From Sabethes cyaneus (taxonomy: Eukaryota; Arthropoda; Insecta; Diptera; Culicidae), in the NCBI RefSeq assembly GCF_943734655.1, contig NC_071354.1, positions 36,791,347 to 36,855,346 on the forward strand: a DNA stretch of 64,000 nt, written 5' to 3'. Positions within the stretch are counted from its first letter, which is position 1. Each line of letters starts with the position of its first letter. The position numbers and the translations under genes were made by a program. Under the pieces are notes generated by a model that saw nothing but the letters and a program-made list of their open reading frames with translations, did no database searches and had not been told where the DNA came from. This document shows, piece by piece, positions 19,682 to 28,133 of this stretch.

Positions 19682-19972
19682 TCGTGCCAACTATCATGCA
19701 ATTCAGCTTTGGCGAAGAGATTCTAAATACGGGCGATAGTGTAGCCGTAAATTGTATGGTTGTCAAGGGGGATTCTCCACTGGAGATTCGCTGGTATCTA
19801 AACGGCGCACCGATTTCATCCGAAAACGAGGGCATTCTCGTAACTAAGTTATCCGAACGGCTCAACTCGTTGAGCATCGAATCAATCCAACCAATTCACC
19901 GCGGCGTCTACGAATGTCGAGTAAAGAACCGTGCGGGTGAAGCCATATCTTCAGCCGAACTTATAATTAAGG
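19682..19972 (+). CDS. Dscam1: Dscam1 exon 10 variant 22 (Ig7)
   Basis: 291 nt, acceptor AACTGCAG, donor GTATTC. It opens VPTIMQFSFGEEILNTGD, with NCMVVKGDSPLEIRWYLNG and RGVYECRVKNRAG, and ends IIKG. Sister of variant 21. Confidence 0.94.
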
Positions 19973-20061
19973 GTATTCAAAATATAAGCTTACAATCATA
20001 TTAAAAAGCTCCTTCTCAACCTATCCTTAAATGCCTAAATATTTTACTCCTCCACGTAAAG

Positions 20062-20346
20062 CCCTTCCCATCATCAATCCGTTCCACTTTGAGGAAGAGA
20101 TCGACTCGGAGGAAAGTGTTCAGGTGACTTGCCACGTTTCGAAGGGTGACCTACCGGTAGAAATCACTTGGTTGTTCAACAGCAAACCGCTGAGAATTAG
20201 TTCCAACATCGAAATCACTTCGATCGGAAAGCGTTCCAGTTTTTTAAGTATACCCTCAGTGAAAGCCGAACATTCAGGAACCTATACGTGCATTGCCAAG
20301 AACACGGCTGGGGTACGCAACCAATCGGCCGAGCTATTCGTCAATG
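20062..20346 (+). CDS. Dscam1: Dscam1 exon 10 variant 23 (Ig7)
   Basis: 285 nt, acceptor CGTAAAG, donor GTACAA. Its first codon becomes Ala, then LPIINPFHFEEEIDSEES, TCHVSKGDLPVEITWLFNS and SGTYTCIAKNTAG. It lacks the FGEE glycine and the NYT sequon. No close relative in the array. Confidence 0.93.
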
Positions 20347-20439
20347 GTACAATGGAATAATCTAGTTTCTCAATTACCGTTAGCACAGCATGAAACCCCA
20401 ACTGCATGCCTTTACTTTGATCCCAATAACTCCTTTCAG

Positions 20440-20733
20440 TCTTACCGAGGATCTTACCGTTCAGCTTCGGAGAAGAACCTTCGTTTACCGATAACTTTGC
20501 GACGGTTCAGTGCGCGGTCACTTTTGGTGATCTGCCAATCACCATTGATTGGCTTCATAATGGCGAACCTATCCGGAGAAACAACGATCGGGGAGTAATA
20601 ATTCAGCACTCCGGGCGTCGGGTTAGTACACTGACGCTGGAATCTATTCGAGCATACAATGCGGGAAACTATAGCTGCGTAGCGAAAAATGTGGCCGGAA
20701 GTGTTGAACAGAGTGCCGAACTGATTGTTAATG
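20440..20733 (+). CDS. Dscam1: Dscam1 exon 10 variant 24 (Ig7)
   Basis: 294 nt, acceptor CCTTTCAG, donor GTTCGT. It opens LPRILPFSFGEEPSFTDN, with QCAVTFGDLPITIDWLHNG and AGNYSCVAKNVAG, ending IVNG. It is interrupted in the simple open-frame view only because its in-frame start is upstream of any ATG; the exon itself is intact. No close sister. Confidence 0.93.
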
Positions 20734-20804
20734 GTTCGTTTTTTTTCTCTACTGTGATCCTACTAATCGCACGTTTCCATTTTCCCAAATTTTGATCCAT
20801 CCAG

Positions 20805-21089
20805 TTCCTCCGAAAATATTCCCGTTCAGTTTTGGAGACGAGCCTATGAATTATGGCGATTCGGTTTCGATCCAGTGTAATGTTCCGTCCGGTGATCTAC
20901 CGATTGGCATACGGTGGTACTTCAATGGAAACAACATCGACGATCCTTCCGTTGGGGTTACGAACATTGGCAAACGGTCGAAGGTTCTGACGATCGATTC
21001 CGTGACGGGTTGGCATGCGGGTAATTATACGTGCGAGGCATCCAACAAAGCGGACGTTATCTTTTTGTCAGCTGAGCTGATTATAAATG
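20805..21089 (+). CDS. Dscam1: Dscam1 exon 10 variant 25 (Ig7)
   Basis: 285 nt, acceptor CATCCAG, donor GTACAA. It opens PPKIFPFSFGDEPMNYGD, with QCNVPSGDLPIGIRWYFNG and AGNYTCEASNKAD. First of subfamily E (variants 25-31), marked by PPK, NYGDSAS and SGD in place of KGD. Confidence 0.94.
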
Positions 21090-21173
21090 GTACAATTGTT
21101 AGTTTAATTGATAAGCTTTAGGTTTAGTTGTTTCGATTCCGATCCGTTTCTTATCTTAAGTTTGCGCTTTCAG

Positions 21174-21458
21174 TCCCTCCCAAAATTCTTCCGTTTAGCT
21201 TCAGCGAAGAGTCCATGAACTCCGGTGAGTCGGCATCGGTTCAGTGCAATGTCCACGCCGGAGATTTCCCGCTGAAAATTCGTTGGTATTTTAACGATCT
21301 ACTAATTTTGGATCCCACGATCACCGTTACAAACATCGGTAAAAGGTTGAAGGTGCTTAGCATTGACACCGTTCAAGGAACCCATGCAGGCAACTACACA
21401 TGCGAGGCGTCCAACAAGGCGGCCACTTCCTCGTATACGGCTGAACTTTTTGTGAATG
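21174..21458 (+). CDS. Dscam1: Dscam1 exon 10 variant 26 (Ig7)
   Basis: 285 nt, acceptor GCTTTCAG, donor GTTAGA. It opens PPKILPFSFSEESMNSGE, with QCNVHAGDFPLKIRWYFND and AGNYTCEASNKAA. Sister of variant 25 (shared VTNIGKR). Confidence 0.94.
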
Positions 21459-21524
21459 GTTAGATGCGTTGTAGTATATAATCTTCCCGTTTCCTTTTTC
21501 TGTTCCATTTTCCAACAATCCAAG

Positions 21525-21821
21525 TTCCACCAAAAATCACCCCATTTTCCTTTGGGGATGAACCGATGAATTACGGCGAATCGGCATCCGTCCACTGCAG
21601 TATCGTATCCGGAGACTTTCCCATATTGATCGAGTGGTATTTCAACGGACAGCTGGTAACGGAAGTGGAAACGCTCGATCGAATCACAGTGGCGAGCGTC
21701 GGAAAGCGAACAAAAGCATTGGCCATCGATGGAGTTAACGAACAGTACGCAGGAAACTACTCCTGTAAAGCATCGAACCGGGCTGGATCGGTGCTGTTCA
21801 ATGCCGATCTGGTTGTGAATG
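21525..21821 (+). CDS. Dscam1: Dscam1 exon 10 variant 27 (Ig7)
   Basis: 297 nt, acceptor AATCCAAG, donor GTGAGG. It opens PPKITPFSFGDEPMNYGE, with HCSIVSGDFPILIEWYFNG and AGNYSCKASNRAG. Variants 27-31 carry four extra codons in the C'-E region relative to 25 and 26. Confidence 0.94.
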
Positions 21822-21940
21822 GTGAGGCGGGAGGGTGTGTGAAAGTGTTTTTTGCCCTAGCCTTTTATCTACAAAATTCCTTAAAACATCCAATCCAATC
21901 ATGTTATGGAAGGTTTAACTAAATGAGTGTTTTACTTTAG

Positions 21941-22237
21941 TTCCACCTAAAGTGACGCCTTTCAGCTTCGGAGACGAACCTTTGAATTACGGCGACTCCG
22001 CATCGGTATATTGCAGCGTAACCTCCGGCGATATGCCGGTGTTCATTGAGTGGATGTTCAATGGAATCCCGATTAGTCAACTGGGTGATGCGGGAAAAAT
22101 ATTGGTTGCGGACGTCGGACGACGTTCCAAAGTTCTTTCCATCGACGGTGTCGACGCTAGGTATGCCGGGAACTACACCTGCAAGGCATCCAACATTGCA
22201 GACAGTGCATATCACTCCGTAGTGCTGATCGTGAATG
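21941..22237 (+). CDS. Dscam1: Dscam1 exon 10 variant 28 (Ig7)
   Basis: 297 nt, acceptor TTTACTTTAG, donor GTAATA. It opens PPKVTPFSFGDEPLNYGD, with YCSVTSGDMPVFIEWMFNG and AGNYTCKASNIAD. The gap to variant 29 is 42 nt. Confidence 0.94.
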
Positions 22238-22279
22238 GTAATATCGCTTAAATTTTGTTTCAACATTTTCTTGTTCCAG

Positions 22280-22576
22280 TCCCTCCCAAAATCGCCCCTT
22301 TCACGTTTGGAGACGAGCCGTTAAATTACGGAGACTCCGCCCTGGTGTACTGTAGCATAACTTCTGGCGATTTTCCCATCAAAATACAGTGGTATCTGAA
22401 TGGTGTCGCGATAGACGAACTTGATCCGTTCTACAACATCAATCAAGCCAATTTCGGTAAAAAAGCAAAAGCTCTTTCCATCGATGGTGTTAATGAACGT
22501 CATGTCGGCAATTACACCTGCAGCGCAACGAATCCAGCAGAAACTAACTTGTACACTGCGGAGCTACGTGTTAATG
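22280..22576 (+). CDS. Dscam1: Dscam1 exon 10 variant 29 (Ig7)
   Basis: 297 nt, acceptor TGTTCCAG, donor GTTAAA. It opens PPKIAPFTFGDEPLNYGD, with YCSITSGDFPIKIQWYLNG and VGNYTCSATNPAE. Read-through past the donor hits TAA at once. Confidence 0.94.
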
Positions 22577-22778
22577 GTTAAATTTTGTTAAATCTTCTTT
22601 GCAATACTTCCGTTTTGCCCAGTTATTTCCTAATTCCTTGTTTCTCTGTGATGGCTGTCTGTGTTTACTTTTCTGATGTGGTAGTCTGATTTAAACAAAA
22701 TCATTTAATATTAAGAATCATTAGAAATTGTGAAAACAAAACTACTACCTTTTTCCTTTTTCCCCAAAACGTTTCAAG

Positions 22779-23075
22779 TTCCCCCGAAGATTTCCCCGTT
22801 CGTTTTTGGCGAGGAATCACTGAACTATGGCGATTCGGCTTCGGTACAGTGCAATGTCATTTCCGGTGACATGCCTATCATGATCGAATGGTTCTTCAAC
22901 GGGATTCCCATTTCGCAAACTAATTTTGCCGACAATGTTAACATTGCCGACTTCGGAAAGCGTACCAAGGCACTGGCCATCGACGGTGTGGATGCGCGAC
23001 ACGCGGGAAACTACACGTGCAAAGCAACCAATCGGGCCAACTCCGCTTACCATTCGTCCGAACTTATAGTGAATG
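22779..23075 (+). CDS. Dscam1: Dscam1 exon 10 variant 30 (Ig7)
   Basis: 297 nt, acceptor TTTCAAG, donor GTTTGT. It opens PPKISPFVFGEESLNYGD, with QCNVISGDMPIMIEWFFNG and AGNYTCKATNRAN. Closest to variant 28 (shared GIPISQ and DGVDAR). Confidence 0.94.
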
Positions 23076-23156
23076 GTTTGTTAAACGATATGAAACAGTA
23101 GATTAGCTTTGTGTGCGCGTTTTTTTTTTAAATTCTCCTAACCGCTCCTGCTTCAG

Positions 23157-23453
23157 TTCCTCCCAGGATTCTACCCTTCAGTTTTGGTGGTGACCCGATG
23201 AACTACGGAGACTCGGCATCCATACAGTGTAGTGTTATTTCCGGGGATTTTCCAATCGAGATTGAGTGGTTATTGAACGGGAATGCCATCAGTGCAATCG
23301 ATAGCCTTACGGGGCTAACGGCGACAAGTTTCGGCAAGCGTGCTAAAGCATTGAGTATTGAAGGAATAAGTTGGAATCACGCCGGCAACTATACTTGTCG
23401 AGCCTCGAACCATGCTGGCATCGCCGAACTTAGCGAAGAACTTATTGTCAACG
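23157..23453 (+). CDS. Dscam1: Dscam1 exon 10 variant 31 (Ig7)
   Basis: 297 nt, acceptor GCTTCAG, donor GTATCT. It opens PPRILPFSFGGDPMNYGD, with QCSVISGDFPIEIEWLLNG and AGNYTCRASNHAG. Last member of subfamily E. Confidence 0.94.
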
Positions 23454-23534
23454 GTATCTTGCTTTAAAACTTAGCTTATCAAGTTAAATTTACCGCATCC
23501 TCAATCCTTCAAATCCAATTTGTTTGTTTCCTAG

Positions 23535-23825
23535 TTCCTCCCAAGATATCGCTGATAAACACGGGTGACAATCCAACTTTTGTGGATGAATTCTTTCAAA
23601 TCATTTGTACGGTCCTGAGTGGCGATCTACCGGTCGACTTTGTGTGGATCTTCAACGGAAACACCATCGAAAGAAGAAACACACAGGGAATCAAAATAGA
23701 AACACGTAAAAGGGGCAGCACATTAAGCATTGAATCAGTTCAAGGATACCACTCAGGGAACTACAGCTGTCAAGCGCGAAACACAGCGGATATGGTCACG
23801 GCAACGATCGATCTAGCAGTGAAGG
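23535..23825 (+). CDS. Dscam1: Dscam1 exon 10 variant 32 (Ig7), divergent
   Basis: 291 nt, acceptor TTCCTAG, donor GTTTGT. It opens PPKISLINTGDNPTFVDE, lacking the PFxFG motif found in almost every other variant; then ICTVLSGDLPVDFVWIFNG and SGNYSCQARNTAD, ending AVKG. It is divergent but has both cysteines and the tryptophan, so it should fold as Ig7. Confidence 0.92.
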
Positions 23826-23932
23826 GTTTGTCAACCATCTTACTCTGAATAACGAATACCCTTAAAATCATTTCCACACACCACACGCACACCTTACCGA
23901 ACAACCTTTCCTTCCTGTTTCATATATTCCAG

Positions 23933-24211
23933 AACTTCCAGAGATCGAACCTTTCTCTTTCAGTGCTCACGGGTTCAACAGTGGCAGCGCAGCAAAAACG
24001 ATGTGCACGGTAACGTCCGGCGATTCGCCAATCGATCTTTACTGGATGAAAGACGGCCGGAAACTCGATGCGTCCATCATCCGGAGACTGGATGAGTACT
24101 CATCGATAGTGTCAATACGGTTGGTAACTATCTCCGATGCGGGCAATTACACGTGTGTTGCTAAAAACAGTGCAGGCATGGCTCAATACACCAGCCCACT
24201 GGTTGTCAAGG
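23933..24211 (+). CDS. Dscam1: Dscam1 exon 10 variant 33 (Ig7), last of the array
   Basis: 279 nt, the shortest; acceptor ATATTCCAG, donor GTGGGT. Its first codon becomes Glu, then LPEIEPFSFSAHGFNSGS, MCTVTSGDSPIDLYWMKDG and AGNYTCVAKNSAG, ending VVKG. WMKDG in place of W.FNG resembles an ordinary Dscam Ig domain, so this may be close to the ancestral form. Confidence 0.92.
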
Positions 24212-25002
24212 GTGGGTTGAAGAACCGTTAAAATAACTATATTTGCTTCAATTCCGTGTCAACAATCATTAGTCTGAACAAAAATTTAATCGATTCACTA
24301 TATATTTGTTCTACCTAGTAGGGCCTCTACCGATCAGAACGAACAAAAGCTTTGCCGAAAACAAGTGCTTTCGACTTCCTTTCTTACAATCCCCCGAAAC
24401 CTTCCCCGCAGAAAGCGCTTCACTTTGCCGCACCCGTCTTAGCTTAGGTTGTCGAATTCGATTGTGGGGCTCTTCTCATTCCCTACTTTCCACACTTGAC
24501 CCACGTCCAGATCCGATGGTTTTTAAGTTTGTAGAATCGAAACGCGGCTCGATGTTAGGAATAAAACAACGCCAATGCCGTTTGTGTTTATTCCCAACCC
24601 GGCCTTTGTGCATGCTAAACTAACACCTGAATTCCCCACTCACTCCCTCGTTTTTTAGTTGTCCCCGTTATTAACTGCTACCTGTGTGTGCATTTACTGC
24701 AGTGTGGGCCTTTGCATGACCAATAATTGAACGAATGTAATGGTGTTACCTACGATTGAAAAATCGAATGTGATGCGTCGGAGATGTATTGAAAGACTAC
24801 TGCTGCTGTGTTTTCAATGTCTGTCATCAATAAATCAAAACAAAAATGTACAGGATATTAAAGAAACGATTTTAAAAAGCATGCTCTTCAGAATTGTGTT
24901 TGTTTGCATACAGGTATTGTAAAAAATGTTTTTCGAAGCATTATACAAAATGTAGAAATATATTTTCTAGTGCAACATTAAATATTTGAACAAACCCTGC
25001 GG
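24212..25002 (+). other. Intron after the exon-10 array, no exon seen
   Basis: Start of the 6.3 kb intron to exon 11. No Ig7-like sequence. The GC-richer part (24320-24620) is unlike its AT-rich surroundings and holds an open frame without a recognisable domain. In Drosophila a docking site for the exon-9 array lies between the array and the next constant exon, so such an element could be here, but I could not identify it by eye. Confidence 0.4.
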
Positions 25003-25194
25003 TACACACTTAACAAAAACCACCGAATTCGGTAAAATCTTACCGAAATCTAAACAGCTGAACGTTCGGTAAAAATTTCGATGGTGCCAATCGACGTTTA
25101 CAGATCATTAGTAATGTTTGGTGCAATAAAAAATTTTACCGAACGTTCAGCTGTTTAGATTTCGGTAAATTTTACCGAATCGTTTAAGTGTGTA
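25003..25194. mobile_element. MITE, CACTTAA family, copy 1
   Basis: About 192 bp with ends TACACACTTAA and TTAAGTGTGTA. Both arms carry ACCGAA.TCGGTAAAAT and CTAAACAGCTGAACGTTCGG in inverted orientation around a spacer containing CAATCGACGTTTACAGATC. Homologous to the element at 59333-59523. Confidence 0.82.
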
Positions 25195-25526
25195 GGTAAA
25201 AAAAGGAAATTAAATTCTGAGTTCTATGTATGTTATATGATCTTTCATGTCAACTATATATTTCAAAACAGAATATATACCAGCTTTTAGGCTTATATAA
25301 ATATGAAAATGGTAGACATTTCATGTGACGCAACACCCAAAGCAGGTAAAGTGCATGTAATGTAAATACTTCCTGCAATGAAATGCTGCCTGCACTACCT
25401 ACTCCAAGTTACACATTTTTGCATTAATTTAAGAACTCTAGAGCAACATGTGAAAACGGCTTATGGGCAAATGAGAGATTCTCTTCGCGTCTCCTCTCAA
25501 AACAAAAGTTCGCGTCTTAAAAAAGA

Positions 25527-26715
25527 AGTGTTTGGGGCATTTGTAGAATTAAGTGTCTGAAATCAAAGAAAACCTTTTCCAGGAGTCATTCTCGCTGAAA
25601 CGGGGCCACTACTGACACCAGGTCTTCAAATGTTTGAACTTTTGCATTTAATTGGTTGAAAATGGTTAAAAAATAAGAATTACACTTTTGATACCTCGAA
25701 ATAGTGGACCCATCGTTCGCCAAGGGGCCCTACAGTTTCAAAAAAAGTTGAATTTTGAGCAAACCTTGAGATCTATATCATGTGATATTTCATAAATTTG
25801 CCATGAAACAACTAACAAATGGCCCGGTTCTGTAAAGAAGAATAGGGCTTTCAAATGGAGTAAAAAATTTTTGGCGGCTATCTTGGATTTGGTCGCCATA
25901 TTAGCTTTTATCAAAAAATGGCCGTTTTCACCATGAGCCCCCCAACCGAAGGCCATTTTAAGACCACTATTGGAAAGCTGAGAAAAAATGCTATAAGAAA
26001 CACTCACAAAATCAGGTGTGCAATGGCATTACCTGAATAAAACAACCAGTTATTTGTAGCAAGGTTCACAAATTTCATATAATTATTGTGATATTTTCAA
26101 AATTTGCTATAAAACAAACTACTAACGATACGGTTTTGTAAAGAGGAGAGATAGAGTTTATAAACGAAGTGAAAAAAATCTGCGGCCATCTTGGATTTGG
26201 CCGCCATGTTGAATTTCATTAAAAAATCGCCGTTTTTGTCATGTTCTCCCCAATTGATTTTAATTTTAAGACCACCATCGAAAAGCTGAGAAATCGGGTG
26301 GGGGGCTCATGGTGAAAACGGCTATTTTTTGATAAAATCCAATATGGCGACCAAATCCAACATGGCCGCAAAAAAAAATCCATTTGAAAGCCCTGTTCTT
26401 CTTCTTTACAGAACCGGGCTATTCGTTAGTAGTTTCATGGCAAATTTAAAAAATATCACATGACATAGATCTCAACTCAAGGTTTGTTCAAAATTCAACT
26501 TTTTTGAAACTGTTAGGCCTCTTGGCGAACGAGAGGTCCACTATTTCGAGGTATCAAAAGTGTAATTCTTATTTTTTAACCATTTTCAACCAATTAAGCG
26601 CAAAAGTTCCAATATTTGAAGACTTCGTGTCAGTGGTGGCCCCGTTTTAGCGAGAATTACTCATGGACAAAGTTTTCTTTGATTTCAGATACTTAATTCT
26701 ACAAATACCCTATAC
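25527..26715. mobile_element. Foldback element, about 1.2 kb
   Basis: Long inverted repeat. The left arm (about 25527-25980) runs GGGCATTTGTAGAATTAAG, AATCAAAGAAAACC, GTTGAATTTTGAGCAAACC and TTGGATTTGGTCGCCAT. The right arm (about 26285-26715) is its inverse, ending CTTAATTCTACAAATACCC. The central spacer (26040-26280) contains a third, direct copy of the GGCCATCTTGGATTTGGCCGCCATGTTG block. No transposase frame is visible, so it is nonautonomous. Confidence 0.75.
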
Positions 26716-27575
26716 AAAAAAAATCGAAGCGAAAAGTGTATGCCAACCCTGGCCAAAAGCTTACTAATGGGTTATATTTTATTGTCCGAAAGTTTGAAAA
26801 CGATCGGTCAATTAGATACTTTTGTATTTAAGCGCTATAATGTTGCTACCTCGTTGGTAGCAAGAGCGCCCTTTTGGCTACCAACGGCATTGCAGCGTTT
26901 TACCGTTGTAAATACAAAATATAAACCTTTACTTTCTTTAACAATATCGTACGTAATTACTAGCTCCAAAAATGCCCCATACACTACTTTTTCAAATTCA
27001 GCTTGATTTCGGTGCAGTAATCAAAAGAGTAAAATCGAAGCGAAAAGAGCATGCCATCCATGCCTGGTTGGAATTGATAATAGCGACACTTTCAATACTT
27101 CGAAACAATGTCCCACCGTTCGCCAAAATTGGAGTTGTTTGATCTGCCACCATTTGCCACCTTGGGAAATATTTAAGCTCAAAGTAGTACTATTTTTCAC
27201 CAAAAATAAGCTCAAAATCTCCAAAACTCTAATAGCATATAATAATGTTCTACAGAAACGTTGATTGTAGCAAGATAAACAACTTTCTAGAACACTACGA
27301 ACACGTAAAAATTGACCAGAATAGGTCAGGGTTTAAAAACTGTTTTAAACGGTTTGTCCACGAATAACGCTTCATAGATAATTTCCATGAAGATGGTGTC
27401 TTTAACAAAGTTGTTTGCATTAATATATACTACAACTTTGCCGAAAGTACCAAACTTGTATCTCGAATATACGAGAAAATAAATTTCGTATCTCACTTTT
27501 AATGGAATTAATCACCCAAAGATTTCTCTCACAAGAAGGGGCTTGTTATACCAAGAAATATTCCTAAAGATACTA
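26716..27575 (+). other. Repeat-like intronic DNA
   Basis: AATCGAAGCGAAAAG followed by G/TATGCCA occurs twice (about 26721 and 27030), and CGAAACAATGTCCCACCGTTCGCCAA at 27100-27125 echoes the foldback arms (ATAGTGGACCCATCGTTCGCCAA). This looks like a relative of the adjacent foldback family. No gene. Confidence 0.45.
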
Positions 27576-27803
27576 CATGCGAAAAACTTCACGTTTCGGC
27601 GCAATATCACACGATCACGTATTTCGCTGTTTGGGCCACTGTGCGGTGATTGGACGGTTCAGCGCACACCCGCAAACGAATGAAAACGGTCTAAGACTTG
27701 TCGACCTTGCCGCCTCCAAGAACATGGCTATACGTAGTACCTTCTTCCAGCATAACCTCTACCATTGGTACACCCGAAAATCACCCAACTAGCCGGAATC
27801 ACA

Positions 27804-27922
27804 TGTCGAATTTGTTTATTCAATCCAGATTGGAGCTGGATGAACTTTTTGTGTTCATTTGCTCCTATCTGACAGATAAAATTCATGCAGTTTCAACCCG
27901 GATTGAATAAACAAATTCGACA
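27804..27922. mobile_element. Small MITE, 25-bp terminal inverted repeats
   Basis: 119 bp with ends TGTCGAATTTGTTTATTCAA and TTGAATAAACAAATTCGACA and further match inward (TCC.GATTG). It interrupts the endonuclease region of the non-LTR element. Confidence 0.78.
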
Positions 27923-28021
27923 ACAAATCAACAACGTTCTAATCTTGTCGCGCTTCGATCGGAAGAGGGTTAACTGGACGAAGCCCCTCTTAAGGACTGG
28001 AGAACGGAGAACGTCTTGGGA

Positions 28022-28133
28022 GTCAAACAAAATGCTGCGTTAACGCGTCCGTCAGCGTTATTCTGACAGTTTTCCCATGGGTTTACTGCCAAAATGACGC
28101 TGACGGATGTGTTGACGCAGCATTCTGTTTGAG
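28022..28133. mobile_element. Small MITE, near-perfect palindrome
   Basis: About 112 bp. The left arm TCAAACAAAATGCTGCGTTA then ACGCGTCCGTCAGCGTTATT is the inverse of the right arm AATGACGCTGACGGATGTGT then TGACGCAGCATTCTGTTTGA. Strong hairpin; inserted in the same non-LTR remnant. Confidence 0.78.

Noticed and set aside
24306..24623. 105-codon frame after the Ig7 array, considered as a 34th variant or host gene
   Set aside because: No cysteine-tryptophan-cysteine pattern, no PFxFG motif and no splice sites in phase.
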